From the NCBI GenBank assembly GCA_001725945.1, contig LRMT01000034.1, positions 62,001 through 126,000 on the forward strand: a stretch of 64,000 nucleotides of DNA, given 5' to 3'. Below are positions 49,553 through 58,533 of the stretch, in pieces. Under the pieces are notes generated by a model, which ran no database searches, was not told the origin of the DNA, and saw nothing but the letters and a program-made list of their open reading frames with translations. A program made the position numbers and the translations under genes. Each line of letters begins with the position of its first letter. Positions within the stretch are counted from its first letter, which is position 1. Origin of the DNA: Cupriavidus sp. UYMMa02A (GTDB lineage Bacteria > Pseudomonadota > Gammaproteobacteria > Burkholderiales > Burkholderiaceae).

Positions 49553-49574
49553 ATTATGAGTATATGCGCGTAAT
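49553..49574. promoter_or_regulatory. ATTATGAG-N6-CGCGTAAT, candidate MarR-regulon operator
   Basis: It shares TGCCATATTATGAGTA followed by ATGC with the perfect palindrome at 27297-27318. The right arm matches in 6 of 8 bases. It lies between two divergent hydrolase genes, 17 bases before the plus-strand start, so a bound repressor would block that promoter. Confidence 0.5.
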
Positions 49575-49590
49575 GTAAAGGAGGCTTTGA

Positions 49591-50526
49591 ATGGTGACCA
49601 GGAGCGAAGTCGAGTTCCCGGCCGAAGACGGCGTCACGTTGCGTGGCTGGCTGTTCACGCCGGACGCGCGGGCAGGCGCCCGGGGATCTCGATGTGCCAT
49701 GGTTTTGCCGCGGTCAAGGAGCACGGGCTGGAGCCGTTCGCGCGGGCGTCGTGCAGGCTGGCTTTGTGGTGCTGGTACATGACCACCGCAACTTTGGCGC
49801 GAGTGACGGCGTGCCGCGGCAAGACATCGACCCATGGATGCAGATTGCCGACTGGCGCGTTGCGCTGGGGTATCTTGCCACACGGCCGGAGGTAGATCCC
49901 GATCAGCTTGGCGTCTGGGGCACCAGCTACAGCGGCGGCCACGCCCTGATTATGGCCGCGTCAGACCGCCGTGTGAAATGCGTGGTGTCGCAGGTGCCGA
50001 CCATCAGCGGCTCCGAACAGGGGCGGCGCCGGGTGAGCCCGGAGCTTTGCCTGCCTTTCTGGAGATGCTTGCTGACGATGTGCGCGCGCAGCAATCCGGG
50101 GCACCGCCCAGGGTGCAAGCGGTGGTCAGCGCGGATACTGCCGCACTCGCGGCGTACCGGACCGAGGCGTCCATCGCCTTCTATTCGCAGGATCTTGGTG
50201 GTGCCGACTGGACAAACACCGTCACGCTACGTTCGACCCTGCAGGCCCGTTCCTATGAACCGGGTGTATGCGTCGGCGAGATTGCACCGACCCCGCTGAT
50301 GATGATCGTCGCCAGCGACGACGACATCACGATGACGGACCTGGAGCTCGACGCCTTCGCGCGTGCCAGTCAACCGAAGCGGCTCGTGATGATTCCCGGT
50401 GGCCATTTCACGCCTTATCGCGAGAACTTCTCCGTAGCCAGCCTTGCCGCTACCGACTGGTTCCAGCAGCACCTCAAGCAACCGAGCGGAGTACCGATCC
50501 TCGCCGGGTTGACTCTTGCCCATTGA
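49591..50526 (+). CDS. Alpha/beta hydrolase (dienelactone-hydrolase or cocaine-esterase-like), three frame breaks
   Basis: About 312 residues. It starts SEVEFPAEDGVTLRGWLFTP. After repair it reads ISMCHGFAAVKEHGLEPFA, VVQAGFVVLVHDHRNFGASD, and the nucleophile elbow VWGTSYSGGHALIMAASDRR. The late Asp and His are in MMIVASDDDITMTDLE and MIPGGHFTPYRENF. Frames change near 49685, 49747 and 50037, each one missing G or C in a run. It is followed after 19 bases by a tautomerase gene in the same operon. Confidence 0.8.
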
Positions 50527-50545
50527 CGACAAAAGGAGAGTTCCG

Positions 50546-50947
50546 ATGCCCGTATTCCACGCACATATCCCAAAAGGCCGCTACTCGCGCGAGCAGAAGC
50601 TCGCAATCGGTAACGCACTGAACCGCTCGCTGGTGGTCGCGCTGGACATCCCGCCCGGCGATCGCTTCATCATGCTCAGCGAGCACGGCGACGACGAGCT
50701 GTTCATCGATCCCACCTTCATGGATATGGAGCGCTCGGCTGGCGCGATGATCATCACGGTCCTGATCGGCGCGCACCGTCCGGCCAGCCACAAGCAGGCG
50801 CTGATGGCCGAAATCTGCCGACAGTTGCAGGATGCCGCTGGCATCTCGCCCGACGATGTCTTTATCGCGCTGGTCCCCGCTCCGAACGAGAACTTTTCTT
50901 TCGGCCGTGGCGTTGCGCAGCTGGCGGACAAGCCGCCGCAGTGGTAA
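50546..50947 (+). CDS. Tautomerase-superfamily protein
   Basis: 133 residues, intact. The start at 50546 places Pro immediately after Met (MPVFHAHIPKGRYSREQKLA), as required for the catalytic N-terminal proline. Other features are ALDIPPGDRFIMLSEHGDDE and SPDDVFIALVPAPNENFSFG. An AAAGGAGAG site precedes it. It probably converts an enol or unsaturated acid in the same pathway as the upstream hydrolase. Confidence 0.83.
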   Translation: MPVFHAHIPKGRYSREQKLAIGNALNRSLVVALDIPPGDRFIMLSEHGDDELFIDPTFMDMERSAGAMIITVLIGAHRPASHKQALMAEICRQLQDAAGISPDDVFIALVPAPNENFSFGRGVAQLADKPPQW

Positions 50948-51058
50948 CGACCGCGCCATCCGGAACCCGGTATCGAGGCTGTGCACTGGTTGCCAGGGCG
51001 GTTTGACGGCCAATACCATGGTGGAGGTTTCGTGGAAGCCTCCTACCAATGCGCTGTT

Positions 51059-51884
51059 TCAGCCGGCAGCGGCGCGGCTTGCGGCGTCATCGCGGCGCAG
51101 GCTGGCAAAGTCGGCGGGCCGCTTCCCAAGAAAGGCGGCAATGCCTTCAGCGGCTTCTGCGCCACCCTGCGCCGCCGCCATAGCAATCCGCTCCGCTTCC
51201 AACTGATCGTCAAGCGTGCGTTCGTGGGCGTGCCGGCACAGCGTTTGATCGAAGCCATGGCTTGCAGGGGCCTTGTGCAAGGCGCGCCGCCAGCGTGATC
51301 GCCGCCGTGCCGGCCTGTCCCGGCTCAGCCAGCTTGTTGACAACCCCGTGATGCTCTAATTGTTCGGCCGTGATGCGGTCACCAGTTAGCGCCAGCTGCG
51401 TCAGCAATTGCCGCGACAGGCTCTGGGCCAGCAAGCCCGTGATGCCGCCGTCGGGCGTCAGCCCGACCTTCACATAGGCGATCGAGAAGGCCGCGCCGGT
51501 GGACGCCACAAGCAGGTCGCAGGCCAATGCCAGCGAAAAACCCGCGCCTGCGGCGCCGCCTTCGACCGCGGCCACGATCGGCTTCGGGAAATCGCGCAGC
51601 TTGCAAACCACGTCGTGAAGATGCCCCAGGCGCTCGATGCGGTCTTCGTAGGTCAGTTCCCGACGCTTGCTGATCAGCTCCAGGTCCCCACCCGCGCAGA
51701 AGTAATTATCGGCGCCGGTCAGCACGATTGCGCCGATGTCCGGATCGTCCGCCGCAACGCCCAACGCCGCACGGATATTGTCATAGAGGTCTGCCGCAAT
51801 CGCGTTGCGTTTGCCGGGATTATTGATGGTCAGTACCAGTACGCGGCCTTCCTTGCGCTGCAGCAACGAAGAAAAAGTAGTCAT
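51059..51884 (-). CDS. Enoyl-CoA hydratase/isomerase family protein, two frame breaks
   Basis: About 275 residues. Motifs are VLTINNPGKRNAIAADLYDN, ADNYFCAGGDLELISKRREL, AAVEGGAAGAGFSLALACDL and SIAYVKVGLTPDGGITGLLA. Frames change near 51265 and 51240 (missing C in each). The tail reads LDDQLEAERIAMAAAQGGAE and ends AAG at 51059. The start at 51884 is the first good ATG. It follows the Bug gene on the same strand and probably belongs to the acyl-CoA operon that begins at 56992. Confidence 0.83.
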
Positions 51885-51915
51885 AGCGTGATTTCCATGG
51901 ATGGGCGAAGGCAGA

Positions 51916-52914
51916 TCATCCGGCGATCTTGAGGCTCCTGGCAATGCGGGTCAGCTTGGCATGCTCGCTGCTCAGGAAGGCCTGGGCTTGTGCCACCGTC
52001 ATCGGCTCGATCGCGCGCTGAAGGTTCACAGTGCGGCGGGTACGGTTCTCGGGGCTCGCCACCCAGGCGTTCATGGCCTCCACCACGCGTGCCATCACCG
52101 GGTCCGGCGTATTCGGCGGGGCCAGAACGGCTGCCCACTGGCTGTATTCGAAATCGGCCAGCTCCTTGCGTTCCGACAGCGCGGGCACGTCCGGCAACGA
52201 CGGATGCCGGGCCTTGCTGGCGACCGCGATCGGCTTGAAGCGGCCGGACTTGATCATCCCGTAAGTCGGCCCCCCCATCGGAATGAATGTCAGGTCTACC
52301 TGTGAACCGGCGATGTCGCTGGTGACCGGGGCCGCGCCCTTGTAAGGCACCTCCAGGAAGCGCGCGCCGGTGCGGGCCTGGAAGTCGGCGCCGACCAGGT
52401 GCGGTGCCGAGCCGGGACCCCAGTGCGCCAGTGACAGGGGACGGTTCTTCGGATTCTTCGCGTAGGCGATGACATCGTCGACATTCTTGAACGACAACGA
52501 GGGACTGGAGACCAGGATGAAATCCGAAATCCCGCTAAAGCCTGCCAGCCTGAACTTTTCCGGCGAGTACTTCGCCGACGGGATGGTGAGCGGCGCGATC
52601 AGAAAGTCGATGCCCGTGGTGCCCAGCAAGGTGTAGCCATCGCGCTCGCTACGCAGCACGTTCATCGCGCAGATGGATCCGCTTGCGCCGGGAAGGTTGT
52701 CGGCGATGACGCTCTGCCCCAAGGTCCGCTTCATGACGACGGATGCCGCACGGATCGATTCGTCCGCCGGACCGCCGGCGGGGAATGCGACCTTGATGAC
52801 AATCGGTTTGCTCGGATAGGGGGCTTCCGCCCGCAGCCAGGATGGGGCAAGCATCGCCGGCACGGCACCGCAGGCGGTCTGCAACAGGCGCCGGCGCGAA
52901 ATCTGGATGGTCAT
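51916..52914 (-). CDS. Bug-family (TctC-like) solute receptor with Tat signal
   Basis: 332 residues, intact. A twin-arginine signal (ISRRRLLQTACGAVPAMLAP) is unusual but known among Bug proteins. Motifs are VIKVAFPAGGPADESIRAAS, VIADNLPGASGSICAMNVLR, LEVPYKGAAPVTSDIAGSQV and QWAAVLAPPNTPDPVMARVV. The start at 52914 has an AAGGAG site. It lies between an enoyl-CoA hydratase and an acyl-CoA ligase, so the bound acid is probably the operon's substrate. Confidence 0.88.
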   Translation of the reverse strand: MTIQISRRRLLQTACGAVPAMLAPSWLRAEAPYPSKPIVIKVAFPAGGPADESIRAASVVMKRTLGQSVIADNLPGASGSICAMNVLRSERDGYTLLGTTGIDFLIAPLTIPSAKYSPEKFRLAGFSGISDFILVSSPSLSFKNVDDVIAYAKNPKNRPLSLAHWGPGSAPHLVGADFQARTGARFLEVPYKGAAPVTSDIAGSQVDLTFIPMGGPTYGMIKSGRFKPIAVASKARHPSLPDVPALSERKELADFEYSQWAAVLAPPNTPDPVMARVVEAMNAWVASPENRTRRTVNLQRAIEPMTVAQAQAFLSSEHAKLTRIARSLKIAG

Positions 52915-53040
52915 GGTTGTCTCCTTGATGGATCTTGGTGCCGGCAGCACGACCCCTTGTTATGAATACGCCCGCGGAAAGGCGCTGCCGGCATGCAACA
53001 CATACTCGCCTGTGGCGAGCCCCGCTCACGGGAGCAGGGG

Positions 53041-54990
53041 CTATTCGTAGACCACCGTGTACTTGATGGTCAGCGTCGTGAATGCCCGGCTGATGGTGCT
53101 TACCGCAAGCTCCCTTTCCTCGTTGCTCAGGCTGGCGGGCAGCACCAGCGTGGACAGGATGCCCTGGTCTCCCCGGTCCTCGATGCGGATATCGACAAGA
53201 GGCACCGGCGTATCCGCCTTGATCTCGGCAAGCATCTGCCGTTGCGCCCGCAGAACCGCGTCACTGCGCAGCGAGTTCTTCTGGATCTTGCCGACTGCAG
53301 TCTTCGGGATGGCATCGACCAGGTAGAACTGCTTGGGCACGGCGGCCCGTTCCGGAATCACCTCATACGCGTAGTGCTTGATGCGCTAGCGGGAAGGTGC
53401 TGCCTGGCTTGAGCGCGATATAGGCGACCGGCAACTCGCCCGCATGCGCGTCCGGCAGGCCGACCGCGGCGGCATCGAAGACCTCGGGGTGTCGATACAG
53501 CGCCTCTTCGATCATGCGCGGATCGATATTGTTGCCGCCCCGGATGATCAGGTCCTTGGCCCGGCCGGTCAGCCACATGTAGCCGTCCTCGTCCGCATAG
53601 CCCAGGTCACCGGTGTTGAACCAGCCGCCCTCGAACCAGATACTCTTGTTTTGCGCCGGGTTCAGGTAGCCGCCAAAGATGTTGGGCCCGCGCACCACCA
53701 CGATGCCGGACTCCCCCGGCTCGCACTCGCGCTCGATGCGTCCGCCGGCAGCCTTGACGACCTTCATCTCCTGGTAGGCCATGGGCAGGCCGATGGAGCC
53801 GATGCGCCGCTGGCCATAGCGCGGGTTGGTGGCACTCAGCGCGGTGCCTTCGGTCAGCCCGTAGCCTTCGAAGATCATCGCGCCGGTCTTCTGCTCGAAC
53901 GCCTCGGCGACGGCGACCGACAGCGGTGCCGTACCGCAGCTTGCCGCCTTGAGCGAGCTGATGTCGGCGTCTCCGATCGGGATATTCAGCGCCATGTTGA
54001 CGACACTCGGGACCATGCCCAGCGCGGTGACGCCAAAGTGCTCGACGATCTGCCACAGGTTGCGGATCACGGAGGGGTCGCGCCAGCCGCTGGAAGTCAG
54101 CATCACAACCGATGCGCCGCGTGCCAGTGGCATCAGGCAATTGGTGAGCACGCCGGTGACATGGAACATCGGTACGCCGCATACCCGCACGTCCTCCGGC
54201 TGGACGTCGATCTGCATCGCGCTGACCCATGCCATCGTCACTTCGTTGCCGTGGGTATGCAGCGCAAGCTTGGGCGTGCCGGTGGTGCCGCCGGTATGGA
54301 ACATGGACGCCGTGTCTTGCGGCGAGAAGACGCGCTTGCTGTCAAGCGTGTCGCCATCGAAGCGAGCCAGCTCTGCGTCGAGATCGACGATGCCCTCTTC
54401 GCTTGCCCTGCCGCCGCCGGCCTGATCCAGTAATGCACGCCGGGCAGCTCGCGCCGCACCAGCATGGCCTTGTTCCAGGCTTCGATATCCACGTCGGGGC
54501 CGTAGGCGATCACCGCCTTGGCGCCGGCATTACGCAGCAGGGCCGCGATGATTTCCGGCTCCAGCATCCAGTTGACCGGGCAGGCAATGCCTGCCGCTTC
54601 GCTGCCCCAGATCGCGTACTGCGACTCCGGGGTCACCGGCATCAGCACGCCGATGACGTCATCGGGACCCAGGCCGAGCGAATGCAGCAGATTGGCGGTC
54701 TGCGTAATGCGCGAGAACATCTGGGCATGGGTGATGGTGACCGCTTTGCCCAGTTCGTCACCGGAGGTGAAGTAGTGCAGGGCCGGTGCCTCCGGCGCGC
54801 GGTCCCGCGCCAGGCGCAGCAGCTCATAGGTGCTGTCCGGCAAGCGACGGTCGGACAGCGGGGTTTGCTCGAAGCGCCGGATATCAGCAAGCGCCGTCAC
54901 CGTCAGCCGCGGCGTGTACGGGTCTGATTTCACGGGGCTGGCCGCCGTAACGACGCCTGCCGGAACGCGTGTGTTGAGCTGGGTCATCAT
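53041..54990 (-). CDS. AMP-dependent acyl-CoA synthetase, two frame breaks
   Basis: About 650 residues. Motifs are MFHTGGTTGTPKLALHTHGN, FEGYGLTEGTALSATNPRYG, GGWFNTGDLGYADEDGYMWL, TGRAKDLIIRGGNNIDPRMI and PKTAVGKIQKNSLRSDAVLR. The frame changes near 54420 (one missing base) and near 53385 (equivalent to one extra or two missing bases). The start overlaps the stop of the enoyl-CoA hydratase gene (TGATG), so the two are coupled. It activates the acid delivered by the Bug receptor; the substrate is unknown. Confidence 0.83.
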
Positions 54991-55780
54991 CAGACTCCGC
55001 GGTAGACAGGACGACGCTTGTTCAGGAATGCGTCGCCGCCTTCGTGCATGTCTTCCGTGCTGAACAGTGTGGCAAACGCCAGTTGCTCCAGCATCAGCGC
55101 CGTGTCGAGGCTGGCGTCCTGGCCGTTATTGATCATCAGCTTGGCCATGGCGATCGAATGCGGCGACTTTTCGGCAATGCGGTGCACATAGGCCGTCGCT
55201 TCGGCGAGCAGCTCGCGACGGGGACCACCTTGTTGACCAGGCCGATACGGTAAGCTTCTTCCGCCTTGATGATTTCGCCGGTAAAGATCATCTCCTTGGC
55301 GCGTGTTGCCCCGACCAGCCGGGTCAGCCGCTGGGTGCCCCCGCGTCCCGGGATCAGGCCCACGTTGGTTTCGGTCTGCCCAAGGAGGGCGTTGTCCGCA
55401 GCGACACGCAGGTCGCAAGCCATGGCCAGTTCCAGGCCACCGCCAAAGCACGGCCCGGCTATGGCGGCAATCACGGGAGTGGTGCTGTGGTGGATCAGCG
55501 CCCAAAGATCCGGCGCGCCGCTAGTCGGAACGAAGGCCTCGATCGGACGCCGTGCCAGCATTTCGGGGATGTCGCCGCCAGCGACAAAGGCCTTGGTGCC
55601 GCCCCACAGGACAATGCCCCGGACGGTGCGGTCGGCCATCAGCGACGACAGCGCCGCGTAGAGGTCGCTGCGCAGCACCGTGTTGAGCGCGTTGTACTTC
55701 TCCAGCCGGTTCATGGTGACGATGGCGCAGGGTCCATCCCGGTCGATAAAGACCGTGTCGTACTCGGTAGTGTTGGTCAT
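54990..55780 (-). CDS. Enoyl-CoA hydratase/isomerase family protein, one frame break
   Basis: About 263 residues. Motifs are AIVTMNRLEKYNALNTVLRS, TKAFVAGGDIPEMLARRPIE, AAIAGPCFGGGLELAMACDL and TNVGLIPGRGGTQRLTRLVG with a typical Gly-rich loop. The frame changes near 55213, where CCCC should be CCCCC (KVVPRRELLAEAT). The ATG at 55780 has a GGAGA site and is preferred to 55795. It lies between the thiolase and ligase genes in a beta-oxidation operon. Confidence 0.85.
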
Positions 55781-55808
55781 ATCTGTCTCCGCCATTTCGG
55801 CTGCTTGC

Positions 55809-56992
55809 TCAATGAATGAACTCGAACAGGCCGGCCGCGCCCATGCCGCCGGCGGCGCACATCGTCACGACGCCATATTTGGCCTTGCGGCGACGCCCTT
55901 CGAGCAGGATGTGGCCGGTCTGGCGTGCGCCCGTCATGCCATACGGATGCCCGATGGCAATGGCACCGCCGTTGACGTTGACGCGCTCCAGCGGCAGGCC
56001 GAGCTTGTCGATGCAGTACAGCGCCTGGCAGCCAAACGCCTCGTTGAGTTCCCACAGGTCGATGTCGTCGATGGAGAGCTCGTTGCGTTCCAGCAGGCGA
56101 GGCACGGCAAGCACCGGACCAATGCCCATTTCATCGGGCTCTACCCCGGCGGTAGCCAGGCCGACGAAATAACCCAGCGGCTCGAGGCCGCGCCGTTCCG
56201 CCTCGCGTTCGGACATCACCACCAGTGCCGCGGCGCCATCAGACAACTGGCTGGAATTGCCCGCCGTCACCTGGAAGCCTTCGCCTTTCACGGCGGGGAG
56301 CACGCGCAGCTTTTCCAGCGTGGTGTCGGCGCGGACGCCTTCGTCGGCCTCGAGCAGGAACTCCACGGATGACGTCTCGCCTGTCGCCTTGTCCGTCACC
56401 GATTTGATGCTTGCGAGCGGAACGATCTCCTCGTCAAAGCGGCCGGCCTTCTGTGCCGCGACGGTCAGCGCTTGGCTGCGTACCGAGAACTCATCGGAAC
56501 GCTCGCGCGACATGCCATAGCGCTTGGCCAGGATCTCGGCGGTATCGATCATGTGCAGATAGACATCGGGACGATTCTTCGCCAGCCATGCCTCCTGTTG
56601 CGCGACCTTCAGCGTGACCGGCTGCGAAAGGCTGATCGATTCGACCCCGCCCGCTACCATCACCGGCACTTTGTCGATCAGCACACGTTGTGCGGCAAAC
56701 GCGACCGCCTGCAGCCCGGACGCACAGAAGCGCGTCAGGGTGGTACCGCTCACCGAAACCGGCAGGCCGGCGCGGATGCCACCCGCGCGGCAACGTTGCC
56801 GCCGGTGGCCGCGATGGGCTGGCCGCAGCCGAAGATGATGTCCTCGACTTCGCCACCGTCGATGCCCGCACGCTGGACGGCATGCTGAATCACATGGCCA
56901 GCCATGGTTGCGCCATGGGTCGCGTTGAACGCGCCTCGGCTGGCTTTGCCGATCGGGGTGCGGGCATAGGAAACGATCACTGCACGAGACAT
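55809..56992 (-). CDS. Thiolase (acetyl-CoA acyltransferase), one frame break
   Basis: About 394 residues. It starts [20 protein letters not shown] at 56992 with AAAGGAGAA upstream. The nucleophile Cys is in [18 protein letters not shown], and [25 protein letters not shown] and [14 protein letters not shown] complete the active site. The frame changes near 56770, where GG should be GGG ([13 protein letters not shown]). It cleaves a 3-ketoacyl-CoA, the last step of a beta-oxidation operon with the hydratase, ligase and Bug receptor. Its promoter carries copies of the 17-bp element. Confidence 0.87.
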
Positions 56993-57045
56993 GGGTTCTC
57001 CTTTGGGATGGGTGGAGGCAAGCATTCGAAGCCTGCGAAGCGTAA

Positions 57046-57062
57046 TATAGACAGTGGATACA
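57046..57062. promoter_or_regulatory. 17-bp element copy 1 (TATAGACAGTGGATACA)
   Basis: 54 bases upstream of the thiolase start. Near-identical copies are at 57165 (inverted), 57351 and 63847. The half-sites TGTA..C and G..TACA give partial dyad symmetry. The remainder of 56993-57444 holds no gene that I can support. Confidence 0.6.
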
Positions 57063-57164
57063 TTTGGCGAAATGCGTTCCATTGGAACTAGGACGGAGCG
57101 GTGTAGAACGTGCCAGCTGTCTTGTCTGCTGTGCCCCGACTGCAGCCTGTCGCTGTGCACTCGG

Positions 57165-57181
57165 TGTATCCACTGTCTACA
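57165..57181. promoter_or_regulatory. 17-bp element copy 2, inverted (TGTATCCACTGTCTACA)
   Basis: Reverse complement TGTAGACAGTGGATACA; 16 of 17 bases match copy 1. It lies in the middle of the divergent region between thiolase and CoxG. Confidence 0.6.
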
Positions 57182-57350
57182 TACTAGGGTTGCATTCTCG
57201 GCGACGTCAAGAACTGGTTGGGAAAATTCGGGTTTACCTGCCTGTCTCGAAAGAGGAGGCCAGCGTGCGCGTAAGATGAGCGACCCGGTCGCCGCTAGGG
57301 TTTGCACTAGGAGCATCGTTTCTTGACGATGGGCGGTGCTCTCCCTACGA

Positions 57351-57367
57351 TATAGACAGTGGATAGA
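57351..57367. promoter_or_regulatory. 17-bp element copy 3 (TATAGACAGTGGATAGA)
   Basis: 16 of 17 bases match copy 1. It lies 78 bases before the CoxG start and could control the rightward genes. Confidence 0.6.
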
Positions 57368-57444
57368 TGGACCCGAATGGAAAGGAGGCGTTTCCTGCCT
57401 TCGTGAAGTCGCAGTCGGGGCGTGGCGCAAACCTGAGGACGAAA

Positions 57445-57924
57445 ATGGAATTCACTGGTACACAAATCATCAAGGCTTCCAGAGCAGAGGTCTGGAGGCG
57501 GTTGAACGATCCGGCTACCTTCCAGCAATGTTTGCCGGGATGCGAGCAATACCAGGAGGGTAACGACGGTGGCTATGACGCAGTCATCGTCGCGTCCGTC
57601 GGGCCGATCAAGGCCAGGTTCAAGGGCACTGCCCGCTTTTCCCATCACGAGGAAGCCACTGGCTATCACATCGAAGGCAGCGGAAGCGGTGGCGTAGCGG
57701 GTTTCGGCAAGCTGGGCGCAACTGTCCGCCTGGAAGACGTCGAGGGCGGTACGTCCCTCCATTACGTCGCGCGCGCGCCAGATGGGAGGAAAGCTGGCAC
57801 AGATTGGATCCCGCCTGGTGGGTTCGTCGCGAACAAGTTTCTGGCGGAGTTTTTTTCTCGCTTTGAGAAGCTGGTGAGTCAAGAGGCAGATGTGGGGAGT
57901 GCCCTGGAGCCTTCATCTGAGTGA
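57445..57924 (+). CDS. CoxG-type SRPBCC protein, with a compensated double frame change
   Basis: 159 residues. It starts MEFTGTQIIKASRAEVWRRL and shows the CoxG fold (LPGCEQYQEGNDGGYDAVIV, VGPIKARFKGTARFSHHEEA). CoxG anchors or helps assemble molybdenum hydroxylases at the membrane. Between about 57778 and 57828 the frame is wrong: one extra base in a GCGCGCGC tract and one missing G. The frame stays open but reads PDGRKAGTDWIPPGG instead of the expected QMGGKLAQIGSRLVGSSANK. It is the first rightward gene; CoxSLM follow. Confidence 0.8.
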   Translation: MEFTGTQIIKASRAEVWRRLNDPATFQQCLPGCEQYQEGNDGGYDAVIVASVGPIKARFKGTARFSHHEEATGYHIEGSGSGGVAGFGKLGATVRLEDVEGGTSLHYVARAPDGRKAGTDWIPPGGFVANKFLAEFFSRFEKLVSQEADVGSALEPSSE

Positions 57925-57968
57925 ACCCCGGCCAGCCGGGGAAGGGGGCAAAATTTTTTTTTTGCCAT

Positions 57969-57990
57969 TAGTATTATGATCGTAATACTA
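57969..57990. promoter_or_regulatory. TAGTATTA-N6-TAATACTA palindrome, candidate TetR operator
   Basis: Perfect 8-bp arms with spacer TGATCG, 54 bases before the CoxS start. A related site (17 of 22 positions) lies at 63703-63724 upstream of the TetR gene at 63111-63662, suggesting that this regulator controls itself and the CoxSLM operon. Confidence 0.6.
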
Positions 57991-58043
57991 TAAGCGCCAC
58001 GCGTGCGATTGCCGAAGGCGCGAACGGAGAGACAGAGGTCACT

Positions 58044-58532
58044 GTGAAGATAGAGAACACGATCAATGGCGTGAAAGCCACAAGCGAGATCGAGCCGAGG
58101 CGGCTCCTGGTGCATTTTTTACGAGACCAGCAGCGCCTGACCGGTGTCCACATCGGTTGCGACACCTCCCAGTGCGGCGCCTGCACAGTGCTTGTCGACG
58201 GCACGACTGTGAAGTCGTGCACCGTGCTTGCCGCCCAGACCGATGGCTGCAACCTGCATACGATCGAGGGGATGGAAGAGGATCGCCTCACGACCGTGCT
58301 AAAGCAAGCCTTCAATGAACTTCATGGGCTGCAATGCGGATTCTGCACCCCCGGGATGCTGTTGGCGGCCCGGGCACTGCTTGCGGACCAGCCCGCGCCT
58401 GCTGAGCACGATGTCAGGGATGCGTTGCACGGCAATCTGTGTCGCTGCACCGGGTACCAGAACATTGTCGATGCCGTCCTGCTTGCCGCGACCCGTCTGC
58501 AGCAAACGTCATCCGTCACCGCGGAGTCCTGA
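58044..58532 (+). CDS. Molybdenum hydroxylase small subunit, two [2Fe-2S] clusters (CoxS/XdhA-like)
   Basis: 162 residues, intact. The plant-type ferredoxin cluster Cys are in [24 protein letters not shown] sequence (read [19 protein letters not shown], then [12 protein letters not shown]). The second cluster is in [20 protein letters not shown] and [20 protein letters not shown]. It passes electrons from the Mo site to FAD. It ends one base before the large subunit gene. Confidence 0.92.
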   Translation: MKIENTINGVKATSEIEPRRLLVHFLRDQQRLTGVHIGCDTSQCGACTVLVDGTTVKSCTVLAAQTDGCNLHTIEGMEEDRLTTVLKQAFNELHGLQCGFCTPGMLLAARALLADQPAPAEHDVRDALHGNLCRCTGYQNIVDAVLLAATRLQQTSSVTAES

Positions 58533-58533
58533 G

